64,000 nucleotides of DNA from Leptonema sp964619535. GTDB lineage: Bacteria > Spirochaetota > Leptospiria > Leptospirales > Leptonemataceae. The position numbers and the translations under genes were made by a program. Numbering within the stretch: position 1 is the first letter of the stretch; each line of letters starts with the position of its first letter. The stretch is taken from contig CAZUEX010000001.1 of the NCBI GenBank assembly GCA_964619535.1, positions 248,001 through 312,000 on the forward strand. The letters run 5' to 3'. Under the pieces are notes generated by a model. It did not search any database and was not told where the DNA came from. It saw only the letters and a program-made list of their open reading frames with translations. Of this stretch, positions 42,534 through 52,222 are shown piece after piece.

Positions 42534-43878
42534 ACTCAGCGTTGGTATTCATACCCTCGGATGTCGTTTAAACCAGTATGAGTCTGACGGCATCCTGAAC
42601 CGGTTTGGAAAGCATAGCTATCGCGTGGTGCCCCTTACCGAAGGGCCGGATATTGCCATCATCAATACCTGTACGGTTACGGAATCGGCCGATGCCCGGA
42701 ATCGTAATATCATCCGGCAGGTTTTGCGACGCAACCCGCAGGCTCGCATCTTCGTCACGGGCTGCTACGCACAGACGGATCCAGAGAAGATCCTTGAAAT
42801 TCCGGGCGTGAAGGCCGTCATCGGTAACGATCGCAAATCGAGTATCTTCGAAATCATTGAAGGCATACTGGAACAGGAAGACGGCAAGGAAACTGCCTCC
42901 TCTTCGCTTTCCGGAGGTGCCATCGTCGATCCGGGGCGAGGCAAGCGGGCCGTCTTACAGAATCCCTTCGCCTACGGGGATGTCTTTCCCGTCGATCACA
43001 GCCGGGCCTACTTGAAGATCCAGGATGGCTGTGATCGCAGGTGTAGCTACTGTAAGATTCCACAGGCCAGGGGTGGCGGTACCTCAAGGCCTGTGGATGA
43101 GGTCATGGCGCACCTGAAGCGCATGGATGAGGCAGGCATTCCCGAGATTGTACTGACGGGTGTGAATCTTGGCTGGTATCGTTTTGAGAAGCTACGTTTT
43201 GTCGATCTTCTGGAACGCATGCTTGAGACGGTGAAGCATGCCCGCATCCGGTTGTCCAGCATTGAGCCTTCCGATGTGGGGGAGCGTCTTGCTGAGCTGA
43301 GTTTACATCCTCGCTTCTGCAACTATCTGCATGTGCCATTGCAAAGTGGTTCCGGGCGTATCCTGCGACTGATGAAGCGCAGCTACACGCCAGAAACCTA
43401 CCGCATGCGAATCGAAAAGGTGCGTTCGTTGAATCCGGACCTCTTTCTTGGCACCGATCTGATGGTGGGCTTTCCCGGCGAAACCGACAGCGACTTCGAA
43501 GCATCGATGCAGATGATCGAGGATCTGAACATTGTTGGTGTGCATGCCTTTCCGTTTTCTCCGCGCGAAGGGACGCCCGCTGCATCCATGTCCGGTCGCG
43601 TGCATGGCACGATCGTGAAACAGCGCATGCAGCGTCTGGCCGCGAAAAAGGAAGAGGCCCTGAATGCCTTCTACAGGCAGATGGATGGACGTATTGTCGA
43701 AGGGGTCATCGAAGGCGAAGCGAAAGACGTAAACGGCAAGCTCTGTCGCGAAGCCCTTACCGGCGAGTATCTGCGTCTGAACGTTCCGGTTGATTCTGCT
43801 CCCTCTCTTCGAAGAGGACAGCTGGTACAGCTGAGGCTTGTGGCAGAGGGTCGCCTGGGGCTTCCGGTACAGGCGTAG
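42487..43878 (+). CDS. mtaB: tRNA t6A37 methylthiotransferase MtaB
   Basis: A radical-SAM enzyme adding a methylthio group to N6-threonylcarbamoyl-adenosine at tRNA position 37. The 463-residue protein has the N-terminal UPF0004 cluster cysteines (LGCRLNQ, NTCTVTE, VTGCYAQ), the radical-SAM CDRRCSYCKIPQARG (C-x3-C-x2-C), and a C-terminal TRAM-like domain. GCRLNQYESD and RAYLKIQDGCDRRC distinguish MtaB from MiaB and RimO. ATG at 42487 overlaps the TPR gene by 47 nt; a TTG at 42502 is an alternative start. Confidence 0.92.
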   Translation: MGTTPLQKGTSKESTELSVGIHTLGCRLNQYESDGILNRFGKHSYRVVPLTEGPDIAIINTCTVTESADARNRNIIRQVLRRNPQARIFVTGCYAQTDPEKILEIPGVKAVIGNDRKSSIFEIIEGILEQEDGKETASSSLSGGAIVDPGRGKRAVLQNPFAYGDVFPVDHSRAYLKIQDGCDRRCSYCKIPQARGGGTSRPVDEVMAHLKRMDEAGIPEIVLTGVNLGWYRFEKLRFVDLLERMLETVKHARIRLSSIEPSDVGERLAELSLHPRFCNYLHVPLQSGSGRILRLMKRSYTPETYRMRIEKVRSLNPDLFLGTDLMVGFPGETDSDFEASMQMIEDLNIVGVHAFPFSPREGTPAASMSGRVHGTIVKQRMQRLAAKKEEALNAFYRQMDGRIVEGVIEGEAKDVNGKLCREALTGEYLRLNVPVDSAPSLRRGQLVQLRLVAEGRLGLPVQA

Positions 43879-43896
43879 CCTGCCGGGTGGCCTGGT

Positions 43897-46026
43897 TTAG
43901 CAGGCGATCACGGCAAACTGCCTGCCATGGCTTTCGAACCGTTGCTTTAGCTCTGCCTGCCTGGCAAGAGCACTGTCCGCCTCGACGACAAGAAAGGCCT
44001 GCTTTGCCATGTTCTGGGGCCGAAACTCTATCGCAGATTCTGAGGCATCTTCAAGTCGAATGGAAAGCAGGTCACCGGCAGGAAAGATATGTCCGGTTGT
44101 ACCGGCCAGCTCTGTTACCTGTTGCAGGCACAGTGAATGGTGGGGGGCTAACGACACCTGTCCACTCATGATCCACGATGCATCGGGCATGTCGGTTACG
44201 CTTTTGCCATGCAGGCAGGATCGGAACCACAGGCCTTCGGGAAGATCGATGCTGGCTTCGCTATCGCGCAGGTTGGCCAGGATAACGTAGTTCAAGGGCC
44301 GGTCACGCATCTCACAGGAAAAGCGAATACTGTAAAGACCATCCTCCTCTTTGACGTGGTCGATTCGATGATGCAGATGCGGAAAGCACCGAGCATAGGT
44401 GGCCTGTTCTTCTTCATTATAGGTGTGAATCGGATCGGAGGTAAAGATCAGACCTCCCAAGGCATGGTTGAGAAGCAGCAGGGTAGCTTTTTCTTCCCTG
44501 CTCATCGGAAGCGGGTCTGTCTTTTCGCTTTCTTTTAAGGCCCTGAAACCATGTCGCAGATAAAAGACATCCGGATCATTCCAGAAGGCCCTGCCATTGT
44601 AGTGATGTCGGTTAATCGTCGAGATCAGCGAATTATACGTAGAAACGCGCTCCTGATAGTTTACGGCCTTCAGCAGGGGATCCTCCCACGACTCCTTTAC
44701 ATCACTGCCAATGCGGCAGTAGTCAAATCGGCCCTCGGCTGCCGAAAGGGGAATACCGCAGCCCAGAAGCAATGGACCGTTACTTCTGTCCGGTTTGAAA
44801 GGCTGTCCGGGCTTCCAGCCGGTGGCTCGATGAATCAAATCGACACCATCTGCAAGAAGCTGTGCCCGGCTCATATTTCGTGGTTCCTGCAGGGCAGCGG
44901 CATAGAGGAAATCGAGCTTGAGAAGATCAAAATTCCACTCGGTCAGCACGACCTGAAAGACCATGTGCAGGTATTCGCGCACCTCTTCGTTTTGTAGATC
45001 GAGTGCATAGAACCAGTAAGACCATAGCGGATTAAAGCCTGCCCTGATAGGTCTGCCGCGCCGGTCGCGGGCGATCCAGTCCGGATGTTGCCGCATGATG
45101 GTGGAGCGTGATTCTGCCACAAAAGGCGCCAGCCACAGACCGGCCTTAAAGCCCGCTTCGTGAATGCGATCCACTACGGGCCGAAGCGAGCCTCCGAATT
45201 CTGGCTTTAGATCCAGCCAGTCGCCAACACGACGCTGGAAGCCATCGTCGATCTGAATGATATCGATCGGTGCACCGGTATGTGCCGAGCGGTCGATGAC
45301 AGCATAAAGATCATCGGGGCTGATTCTGTTATAATGGTAGTACCAGCTTGTGTAGCCGGTGGCGGGTTCTGCGCGAAGCGCCGGCAGATTTTTTTGATCA
45401 AAGAATCGCTGGTAGAGAGTGTTCAGATCGGATTCTTCTGCCTCTTCTATGTAGAGATCGAGCAGGCATTCGTCCGGCCCTGGTTTCCAGCCCTCTACGT
45501 CGCGGTGCATATAGATCGTGCGGTCTTCGAATTCGAAGCAGGTAAAGGCATTTCGGTCTGACAGCGAGCCCAGAAACAGAACGTTTCGTTTGTTATGAAG
45601 TACGGTTAGCTCATGACTGCGCAGTGCTCCCCTGCCGGTGCGCAGACGTTTTTCGATAATGGGAATGTCGCTCATGTATTGCAGCAGCCAGCGCGCCGGT
45701 GTAATGATGGAGCCCGGACGCTCATCGGATCGGTAATTCCGCGATCCCGTCCAGTCGTTATAGCCGTTACAGAAAATGCGCTCCGGAGCAGACGATACGC
45801 CCAGCTGCATCATCAGATGGCCCAGGCGCTCTTTGGTCTGTAGATGCAGTCGTAAACGTATGGCATTGCCATGTCGATCGATCGACAGAGTCCCTTCTGC
45901 ACCGGGCCAGCTCAGGCTGATTCGTTCATTGGAGAGGCTGCGGTTCAGGCGGATTTCGCGCGGTGGACGGCCCTGTAGCTCCAGCTCAATACAGTCCAGC
46001 CTCAGCGTTTCGATAAGGGATGGCAT
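43897..46026 (-). CDS. Alpha-galactosidase, GH36
   Basis: Hydrolyses alpha-galactosides such as melibiose or raffinose-type sugars. The 709-residue length fits GH36. There is an N-terminal beta-sandwich, then a TIM barrel with IDIIQIDDGFQRRVGDWLD, GFKAGLWLAPFVAESRS, the nucleophile Asp in LLKLDFLYA (about residue 372) and the acid/base Asp in RIGSDVKESWED (about 442). No signal peptide is seen, so it is cytoplasmic and needs an uptake system not in this window. It is last in a five-gene minus-strand run, 26 nt after galactokinase, which would use its product. Confidence 0.92.
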   Translation of the reverse strand: MPSLIETLRLDCIELELQGRPPREIRLNRSLSNERISLSWPGAEGTLSIDRHGNAIRLRLHLQTKERLGHLMMQLGVSSAPERIFCNGYNDWTGSRNYRSDERPGSIITPARWLLQYMSDIPIIEKRLRTGRGALRSHELTVLHNKRNVLFLGSLSDRNAFTCFEFEDRTIYMHRDVEGWKPGPDECLLDLYIEEAEESDLNTLYQRFFDQKNLPALRAEPATGYTSWYYHYNRISPDDLYAVIDRSAHTGAPIDIIQIDDGFQRRVGDWLDLKPEFGGSLRPVVDRIHEAGFKAGLWLAPFVAESRSTIMRQHPDWIARDRRGRPIRAGFNPLWSYWFYALDLQNEEVREYLHMVFQVVLTEWNFDLLKLDFLYAAALQEPRNMSRAQLLADGVDLIHRATGWKPGQPFKPDRSNGPLLLGCGIPLSAAEGRFDYCRIGSDVKESWEDPLLKAVNYQERVSTYNSLISTINRHHYNGRAFWNDPDVFYLRHGFRALKESEKTDPLPMSREEKATLLLLNHALGGLIFTSDPIHTYNEEEQATYARCFPHLHHRIDHVKEEDGLYSIRFSCEMRDRPLNYVILANLRDSEASIDLPEGLWFRSCLHGKSVTDMPDASWIMSGQVSLAPHHSLCLQQVTELAGTTGHIFPAGDLLSIRLEDASESAIEFRPQNMAKQAFLVVEADSALARQAELKQRFESHGRQFAVIAC

Positions 46027-46052
46027 GTAACACCTCTTCCATTTCTTTGTTT

Positions 46053-47246
46053 TTAAACTGTTTCTTCGTGCACGCCATCCATCAGCCGGACGGCAAAGAT
46101 ATCGGCGGCAAGCCCTGTGGCGGCTTGGTAGCCTGTACCAACCGTTCGGGCAAAGTCAAGGATAGCTGCCGGATCGGTCGTTTTGAGAAGGGCAATGGCG
46201 CATCCACCGAAGCCGGCCCCTGTCATCCGTGATCCGATGCATTCCGGATGGGCTTTGCTGAGTTCCTGCAGTGTATCAAGCTCAAAACAGGAAACCTCAT
46301 AGTCATCGCGAAGCGACCGATGGGATTCATCGAGCAGGGCTGCGAAGCCGTTAAAATCGCTACGAGAAAGGCAGTCGATGGCAGCCTGTACACGAAGGTT
46401 CTCTGTAATGGCATGTCTTGCGCGCTTCAGAAGCAGAGGTTCATCGGCAAGGATGGCAAGGTCTTCTTCGGGGACGCTGGCCAGGCTTTCATGTTGGGGA
46501 CGCAGTCTTTGAAGAAGAGCAAGCGCTTTATCACATTCGGCCCGTCGTTCATTGTACTTCGATTCGCTGAGCTTGCGCGGCCGGTTGGAATTCATCACCA
46601 TGATGGTATGCCGTTCGCTTAAGAACGGCACATGGCTGTAAGACAGCGTCTCTGTATTGAGATGTATGGCATGGCTCTGTCTGCCCATAGCAACGGCAAA
46701 CTGATCCATGATGCCACATTGCACGCCAATATACCGGTTTTCCACGTCTCGGGCATCGACGGCCAGTTGAATGCGTTCTTCGTCGTTCATCGAAAAGTCA
46801 GGATCAGCAAGGGCCTGCACGAGATAGCCGGTAAGGACTTCCAGAGCTGCTGAAGAAGAAAGCCCGGATCCGACGGGAAGGTTCGAGGCAAAAAGGACAT
46901 CGAAGCCGTGGCCTATCTGCCTGCGGTAAAGGCGGACCATGCCCAGAGGATAACCGGCCCAGGCAACGGGCAGTTGATCGGCACGGTCGGGCAGGGCATG
47001 TAGATCAATATCAATGCCGTCAGGCTGTTCCACCGATCGCAGTCGAAGCAGGGTGTCTTCGCGTGGTCGCAGAAGGGCAACGATACCGCGGTCGATTGCT
47101 GCGGGGAGTACCGTTCCGCCTGTGTAGTCGATATGTTCGCCGATAAGATTGATACGTCCCGGAGCAAAGAAAATCCGTTCTGGTGCTGCACGAAATTCCT
47201 GCTCAAAGCGTTCTGTCAGTCGATTGCGATCAAGAATAACAGCCAT
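46053..47246 (-). CDS. galK: Galactokinase
   Basis: Phosphorylates galactose to galactose-1-phosphate. The 397-residue GHMP kinase shows the galactokinase signature GRINLIGEHIDYTGG, motif 2 NLPVGSGLSSSAALEV, the catalytic-base region CGIMDQFA and motif 3 MTGAGFGGCAIALL. It sits between ddl and the alpha-galactosidase gene. galT and galE are not in the window, so completion of the Leloir pathway cannot be judged. Confidence 0.95.
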   Translation of the reverse strand: MAVILDRNRLTERFEQEFRAAPERIFFAPGRINLIGEHIDYTGGTVLPAAIDRGIVALLRPREDTLLRLRSVEQPDGIDIDLHALPDRADQLPVAWAGYPLGMVRLYRRQIGHGFDVLFASNLPVGSGLSSSAALEVLTGYLVQALADPDFSMNDEERIQLAVDARDVENRYIGVQCGIMDQFAVAMGRQSHAIHLNTETLSYSHVPFLSERHTIMVMNSNRPRKLSESKYNERRAECDKALALLQRLRPQHESLASVPEEDLAILADEPLLLKRARHAITENLRVQAAIDCLSRSDFNGFAALLDESHRSLRDDYEVSCFELDTLQELSKAHPECIGSRMTGAGFGGCAIALLKTTDPAAILDFARTVGTGYQAATGLAADIFAVRLMDGVHEETV

Positions 47247-47261
47247 AGAACCTCTGCCCGA

Positions 47262-48338
47262 TCAATCCCGGCTTGTTTGAAATGCACTTTGACGGTTGTG
47301 TCTGTTCAGAGCGGCCTCAATCAGTCGATCCATGAGGGCGGTGCCGGGCAGGCCGGTGGCTTCCCACATCTTTGGATACATGCTGATCTCTGTAAATCCT
47401 GGAAGCGTATTAACCTCATTGACCAGGATGCGACCGTCAGCGGTAAAAAACACATCGACGCGCGAAAGGCCTTCACAGTCCAGAGCCCTGTATGTGCGAA
47501 TGGCTGTTTCGCGTACGCGCTTTTCGTCGTAGGGTGTTAGCTTTGCCGGTATCTGAAGACCGGCACCGTCAGGGTCCAGATACTTTGCCTCATAGCTGTA
47601 AAAGGTATGTTTGGGGAGGATCTCTCCAGGAAGAGAGGCCTCTGGCTGCTCATTGCCCAGCACCGCACATTCGATTTCGCGGCCAACGATGGCCTCTTCT
47701 ATCAGAACCTTTGAATCGAAGCGAAAGGCCTCCTGCAGCGCTTCCTTTAGCTGCGTTTCGTTCTCGGCCCGGCTAACACCGACAGAAGATCCCTGCCGGG
47801 ATGGCTTTACAAAGACAGTATTACCGAGCTCGCGAAAGACCTCTTTCAGGTCGATCGAGCTGTTATGCTGTTCCACGAGAATATAGCGTGCGGAATCGAT
47901 GCCGGCTGCAGCAAGAACTGGCTTCATCATTGCCTTATCCATACAAAGCGCGGAGCCAAGGACGTCGCAGCCAACGAAAGGAATTCCAAGCAGGCGAAAG
48001 AGACCCTGTACGGTGCCATCTTCGCCGTTCGGTCCGTGCAGGACGGGAAACATGACATCGATGGAAACGGCATCACCGTTTTCGGTGCGCACCGGCATCG
48101 GATCTCCAGGGACAAAGCTCAGCGGTGTTCTGGAAAGGGCCGTTAGCCCCTGGATCGTATCGGGGAGGTCGCTGACCGATTCCAGCAGAAAGAAACGACC
48201 CTGTTGGTCGATGTATACAGGGAGGACTGTATATCGACTTCGGTTAAGGCTACGATAGATGTAGCCGGCGGAACGAATGGATACCTCATGCTCGGAGGAC
48301 CTGCCACCGAAGAGGACGGCAATATTTTGCAGCACCAT
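47262..48338 (-). CDS. ddl: D-alanine-D-alanine ligase
   Basis: An ATP-grasp enzyme making the D-Ala-D-Ala dipeptide for peptidoglycan. The 358-residue protein has LFGGRSSEHEVSIRSA, PVLHGPNGEDGTVQG, VFVKPSRQGSSVGVSRA and LSRVDVFFTADGRILVNEVN, then TLPGFTEISMYPKMWEA. ATG at 48338 is preferred to a TTG three codons upstream. It is inserted between meaB and galK in a densely packed run. Confidence 0.95.
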   Translation of the reverse strand: MVLQNIAVLFGGRSSEHEVSIRSAGYIYRSLNRSRYTVLPVYIDQQGRFFLLESVSDLPDTIQGLTALSRTPLSFVPGDPMPVRTENGDAVSIDVMFPVLHGPNGEDGTVQGLFRLLGIPFVGCDVLGSALCMDKAMMKPVLAAAGIDSARYILVEQHNSSIDLKEVFRELGNTVFVKPSRQGSSVGVSRAENETQLKEALQEAFRFDSKVLIEEAIVGREIECAVLGNEQPEASLPGEILPKHTFYSYEAKYLDPDGAGLQIPAKLTPYDEKRVRETAIRTYRALDCEGLSRVDVFFTADGRILVNEVNTLPGFTEISMYPKMWEATGLPGTALMDRLIEAALNRHNRQSAFQTSRD

Positions 48339-48376
48339 GCTGGGCAAGGGTGTCAGCGGCCTTTACAACGTGCAAC

Positions 48377-49336
48377 TCAAAAAAGGTCGGCAAAACTACG
48401 ACGCGCCAGGTCAAAGCCATCATGCTGATCCATATAAAGGCCGGCACCGCCCATGGATCGTAGCCTGCGCAGTCCATGACGCCCGTACTCATCGCGCACC
48501 CATTTTTCGAAGTAGTAAACCTCTTTGCGATAGAGTTCTGCATCGGACCTGACTCCGTCTGCATCGCTCGATAGCAGTCTGTCCCTTGCTGTGCGCATGT
48601 CATGGCCGAGCTCGTCCAGGCCAAGGCCTGTCATGGCACTTACGCGAAAGATGGGAAGATCGTCTTCGCCCGGTCGGACAAAGCCCAGCGAAGCCTTCAG
48701 AGCGTAGTAGGTCTTTTTTGCCGGTTCTGTTTGATCAGACTTGTTGATTACGAAGGCGTCGGGAATTTCCATGATTCCCGCTTTCATAAACTGGATCTGG
48801 TCGCCGGCAAGAGGCTGCAGCACCAGATAAACGCGATCGGCAATATGCTGTACCTCGATTTCGTTCTGGCCAATACCGACGGTTTCGATGAGCACGTGAT
48901 CGAAGAGATGGTAGAGCAGACGGCAGACAGAAAACGTCGTACGGCTGATGCCACCCAGCTCACGATCGGACGCCTGACTGCGAAAATAAAGCCGCTCTTC
49001 GTCCACAGGAAATCGCACCCGGGTACGATCTCCAAGAAGGGCACCTCCGGACACCTCACTGGAAGGGTCCACGGCCAGAACGGCGACGCGGATATCCGGA
49101 TCTTCGGCAACGAAGCGCAGGGCCATCTCACCGACAAGGGTGGACTTGCCCACCCCTGGCGTACCGGTGATGCCTGAAAAGGTAGCCCTGTGCGAGCGTC
49201 CGGACTGCTGAAAGAAACGCATGACCGCATCACGCTGTTCGAAGGCTATGGGACGTGTATCTTCGAAAAGCGTGATCAGCTGCGCTATGGCATAACGGTC
49301 ACCGTTCAGAGCCTTTTCGGCAAGTTCAACTGGCAT
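48377..49336 (-). CDS. meaB: MeaB GTPase, mutase chaperone
   Basis: A G3E-type GTPase that protects and loads B12-dependent acyl-CoA mutases. The 319-residue protein has the P-loop GTPGVGKSTLVGEMA, Walker B VAVLAVDPSSEVSGGALLGD, VLIETVGIGQNEIEV (switch/G3 region) and NKSD for guanine. It lies 20 nt downstream of its likely client mutase, the usual pairing. Confidence 0.94.
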   Translation of the reverse strand: MPVELAEKALNGDRYAIAQLITLFEDTRPIAFEQRDAVMRFFQQSGRSHRATFSGITGTPGVGKSTLVGEMALRFVAEDPDIRVAVLAVDPSSEVSGGALLGDRTRVRFPVDEERLYFRSQASDRELGGISRTTFSVCRLLYHLFDHVLIETVGIGQNEIEVQHIADRVYLVLQPLAGDQIQFMKAGIMEIPDAFVINKSDQTEPAKKTYYALKASLGFVRPGEDDLPIFRVSAMTGLGLDELGHDMRTARDRLLSSDADGVRSDAELYRKEVYYFEKWVRDEYGRHGLRRLRSMGGAGLYMDQHDGFDLARRSFADLF

Positions 49337-49356
49337 AGCAGAAGGAGATCCTTCGT

Positions 49357-51381
49357 TTACGGCTTCGCAGTGGCCTGCTCTTCGACGACGTCCATGATGC
49401 GTTCCATGATGTCGACAAGCTGGTAATCTGCCGGAGTAAAGACACGCTTCACACCGATTGCTTCCAGTTCCTCAAAGTCTCCGCGGGGGATGATCCCTCC
49501 AAAGACAACGGGGATGCGGTCTTTTGCACCGAACTGCTCCAGGCGTTCCATGATCTGACGAGCAAGCTCAATGTGAGAGCCAGAAAGAATGGACACACCG
49601 ATGACGTCAGCGTTCTCATCGACGGCACTCTGTACGATCTCTTCGGGGGTTAATCGAATGCCGGAGTAGATCACATCGAAGCCAGAGTGTCGCGCAGATA
49701 CGGCAATCATCTCTGCACCGTTGGAGTGCCCATCAAGACCGGGCTTGCCGACGACGATACGCGGTCGGTGACCGACGCGTTGCGTAAAGGCATCAACACG
49801 GGCGCGAAGACCTCTGACGCGATCGTTTTCAAGGCTCAGACGTTGCCCCTCGATTCCTGTAGGCGGACGATATTCACCGAATACCTCACGAAGCGCTGCG
49901 GCCCATTCTCCGGTTGTAACGCGGGCAAGGGCACATTCAATCGAAGGCTCCATCATGTTTCTGCCTTCGCGGGCAGCGGCCTTCAGGGCTTCCAGAGCGG
50001 CGGTAGCGCGTGCCTGGTCGCGTCTGGCTTTTGTCTCTTCAAGAGATGTTAAGGTCCTTTTGGCTGAATCAGCATCGACCTTGAAAATGCCACCATCCTC
50101 ACCGGAAAGAAGGGGAGAATCAATGCCATCGGTCCACTTATTCACGCCTACAACGATAAGCTCGCCGGAGTTGATCTTGCTCATACGCTCCGACATGCTT
50201 TTCACAAGGGCGGTTTTCATATAGCCGGATTCAACAGCGGCCTGCACACCACCCATATCGAGGATCTTCTGGATCTCGCTGCGGGCTTCTTCTTTCAGCT
50301 CCGCTACCTTGGATTCAACAACTTTGGAGCCATCGAACAGATCGGGGTATTCAAGCAGATCGGTTTCGAAGGCAAGAATCTGCTGGAGTCGCAAAGACCA
50401 CTGCTGATCCCAGGGGCGTGGCAGGGACAGGGCTTCGTTCCATGCCGGAAGCTGCAAGGCGCGGCAGCGTGCGTTGCGCGAAAGCGTCACACCCAGAGCT
50501 TCGAGCAGAATACGCCAGGCGTTGTTTTCAGGCTGGTTTTCGGTAAGACCCAGCGAGTTCACCTGAACGCCGTATCGAAAACGACGAAACTTGGGATTCG
50601 TTACACCGTAACGATCGCGGGTGATTTCCTCCCACAGTTCGCCGAAGGCGCGCATCTTGCACATTTCTTCAATGAAGCGGATGCCGGCATTTACAAAGAA
50701 AGAAATACGGCCTACAACCTGTTCGAATTGCTCCTGTTCCAGCTGGCCTCTTGAGCGAATGGTATCAAGCAGGCCGATGGCGTTTGAAAGAGCGAAGGCC
50801 AGCTCCTGGGCGGGTGTGGCTCCGGCTTCCTGCAGGTGATAGGAACAGATATTTGAAGGATTCCATTTGGGTACGTTCTGGATGCAGAACTCGTACATCT
50901 CACTGATCAGTCGAAACGAGGCCTCCGGAGGAAAGATATAGGTTCCACGGGCCAGGTATTCCTTTACCAGGTCGTTCTGCGTTGTTCCGTTCAGCTTTGA
51001 AACATCGATGCCTCTTTCGCGGGCCAGAGCCACATAGAGGGCAAGCATCCACATGGCCGTACCGTTGATTGTCATCGACGTATTCATCTCTTCGATGGGA
51101 ATCTGATCGAAGAGGATGTGAAAGTCATCGAGAGAGTTGATGGGAACGCCGACCTTACCGATCTCGGGGCGTGAGATGGGATGATCTGATGAATAACCAC
51201 ATTGAGTGGGCAGGTCAAAAGCAATGGACAAACCGGTCTGACCGCGTTTCAGACCCTCGCGATAGAGGTGGTTCGTTTCCCAGACGTTTGTGTGGCCGCC
51301 GTAGGTGCGGAAAATCCAGGGCCTGTCCCGCGTTGGATTGCCTGAGGCGTCCGTTAAGATGTGAGGCTTGGTTTCGCTCAT
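49357..51381 (-). CDS. Coenzyme-B12-dependent acyl-CoA mutase, ethylmalonyl-CoA mutase/MeaA type
   Basis: Encodes 674 residues in one chain: a mutase barrel and a C-terminal B12 domain with the base-off motif KPGLDGHSNGAEMI (D-x-H-x2-G). The start DRPWIFRTYGGHTNVWETNH and PTQCGYSSDHPISRPEIGKV match the MeaA/Ecm branch more than classic methylmalonyl-CoA mutase, which has FDLATHRGYDSDHPR. Isobutyryl- or methylmalonyl-CoA mutation cannot be excluded. GGGGGACGAG gives a strong site before the ATG. MeaB follows. Possible roles are acetyl-CoA assimilation or propionyl/branched-acid metabolism. Confidence 0.88.
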   Translation of the reverse strand: MSETKPHILTDASGNPTRDRPWIFRTYGGHTNVWETNHLYREGLKRGQTGLSIAFDLPTQCGYSSDHPISRPEIGKVGVPINSLDDFHILFDQIPIEEMNTSMTINGTAMWMLALYVALARERGIDVSKLNGTTQNDLVKEYLARGTYIFPPEASFRLISEMYEFCIQNVPKWNPSNICSYHLQEAGATPAQELAFALSNAIGLLDTIRSRGQLEQEQFEQVVGRISFFVNAGIRFIEEMCKMRAFGELWEEITRDRYGVTNPKFRRFRYGVQVNSLGLTENQPENNAWRILLEALGVTLSRNARCRALQLPAWNEALSLPRPWDQQWSLRLQQILAFETDLLEYPDLFDGSKVVESKVAELKEEARSEIQKILDMGGVQAAVESGYMKTALVKSMSERMSKINSGELIVVGVNKWTDGIDSPLLSGEDGGIFKVDADSAKRTLTSLEETKARRDQARATAALEALKAAAREGRNMMEPSIECALARVTTGEWAAALREVFGEYRPPTGIEGQRLSLENDRVRGLRARVDAFTQRVGHRPRIVVGKPGLDGHSNGAEMIAVSARHSGFDVIYSGIRLTPEEIVQSAVDENADVIGVSILSGSHIELARQIMERLEQFGAKDRIPVVFGGIIPRGDFEELEAIGVKRVFTPADYQLVDIMERIMDVVEEQATAKP

Positions 51382-51511
51382 CTCGTCCCCCTTTTATCTG
51401 AAACTACGTTCGGTGAACGGGCAATGCAAGCAAGTCATTTTGCAGATTCAGGCCCGTAGAACCCACAGGGTGGCGGGTTAAGCGTGATACAGGCCCGCTT
51501 ATGATCGGTCG

Positions 51512-52222
51512 TCAGTGGTCAACGGCATCCTGAAAATGTCGTTCTTCGAAACGCTGCGGATCCTTCTCGATGATAAGACCATACAGGTAGGGATTGACCT
51601 GCCATTCTCTGACGATGCGGCATCCTGCCTCGTTTACGCAGAATTTCATGCGATCCAGGGACATCTTCTGTACAAGCGCCGGACCCGACGGAGCCTCGAC
51701 TCGTTCCCAGTCCAGGACAAGGATTCTGCCTTCCGGTTTCATCGCACGGCCCACACTTTTTATGGCCAGGGTTGGATCGGCAAACGTAGACAGCACGAGG
51801 GAGCAGAATACAATATCCATCATAGGAATCCAGTCAGGCAGAAGTGGATGCTCGGTGCGCTCTACATAGAAAGGCGTGAAACGCTCGATATTCTCTTTTG
51901 CCTTTCTTCTAAGTACAAAATCGATCAAAAGCTCCTGCGACTCTGCTCCCCAGACATGGCCGTCGGGTGCCGTTCGACGAAGAAGACCGTCGAGGAAATA
52001 GCCATTCCCCATGCCAAAATCGAGAACATTCTCATTGCCATGCCAGGGAATGGCATCCAGTATCGGATCGATCGGGAACAGTTCGCGTCGGGCAGGAGAC
52101 AGTAGATAGCGGTGATACTCAGGCTCTTCGTAGTAGGGCAGTCCACGCATATATAGAAAAAACTCTTCGAGCGATGATTGAATTCGGGTCTTTAGTAATC
52201 CGATATTCAGGGAGAACGTCAT
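51512..52222 (-). CDS. SAM-dependent methyltransferase
   Basis: Encodes 236 residues. The Rossmann motif I is VLDFGMGNGYFLDGLL (about residue 72-87), followed by HVWGAESQELLIDF, MDIVFCSLVLSTF and KPEGRILVLDWER (the post-motif PGG-like element). The N-terminal 60 residues include PYYEEPEYHRYLLSPARREL, seen in class I small-molecule methyltransferases. The start is uncertain. ATG at 52222 has no good binding site, and its complement overlaps the ATG of the divergent gene; ATG at 52150 or 52264 are alternatives. The substrate is unknown. Confidence 0.8.
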   Translation of the reverse strand: MTFSLNIGLLKTRIQSSLEEFFLYMRGLPYYEEPEYHRYLLSPARRELFPIDPILDAIPWHGNENVLDFGMGNGYFLDGLLRRTAPDGHVWGAESQELLIDFVLRRKAKENIERFTPFYVERTEHPLLPDWIPMMDIVFCSLVLSTFADPTLAIKSVGRAMKPEGRILVLDWERVEAPSGPALVQKMSLDRMKFCVNEAGCRIVREWQVNPYLYGLIIEKDPQRFEERHFQDAVDH

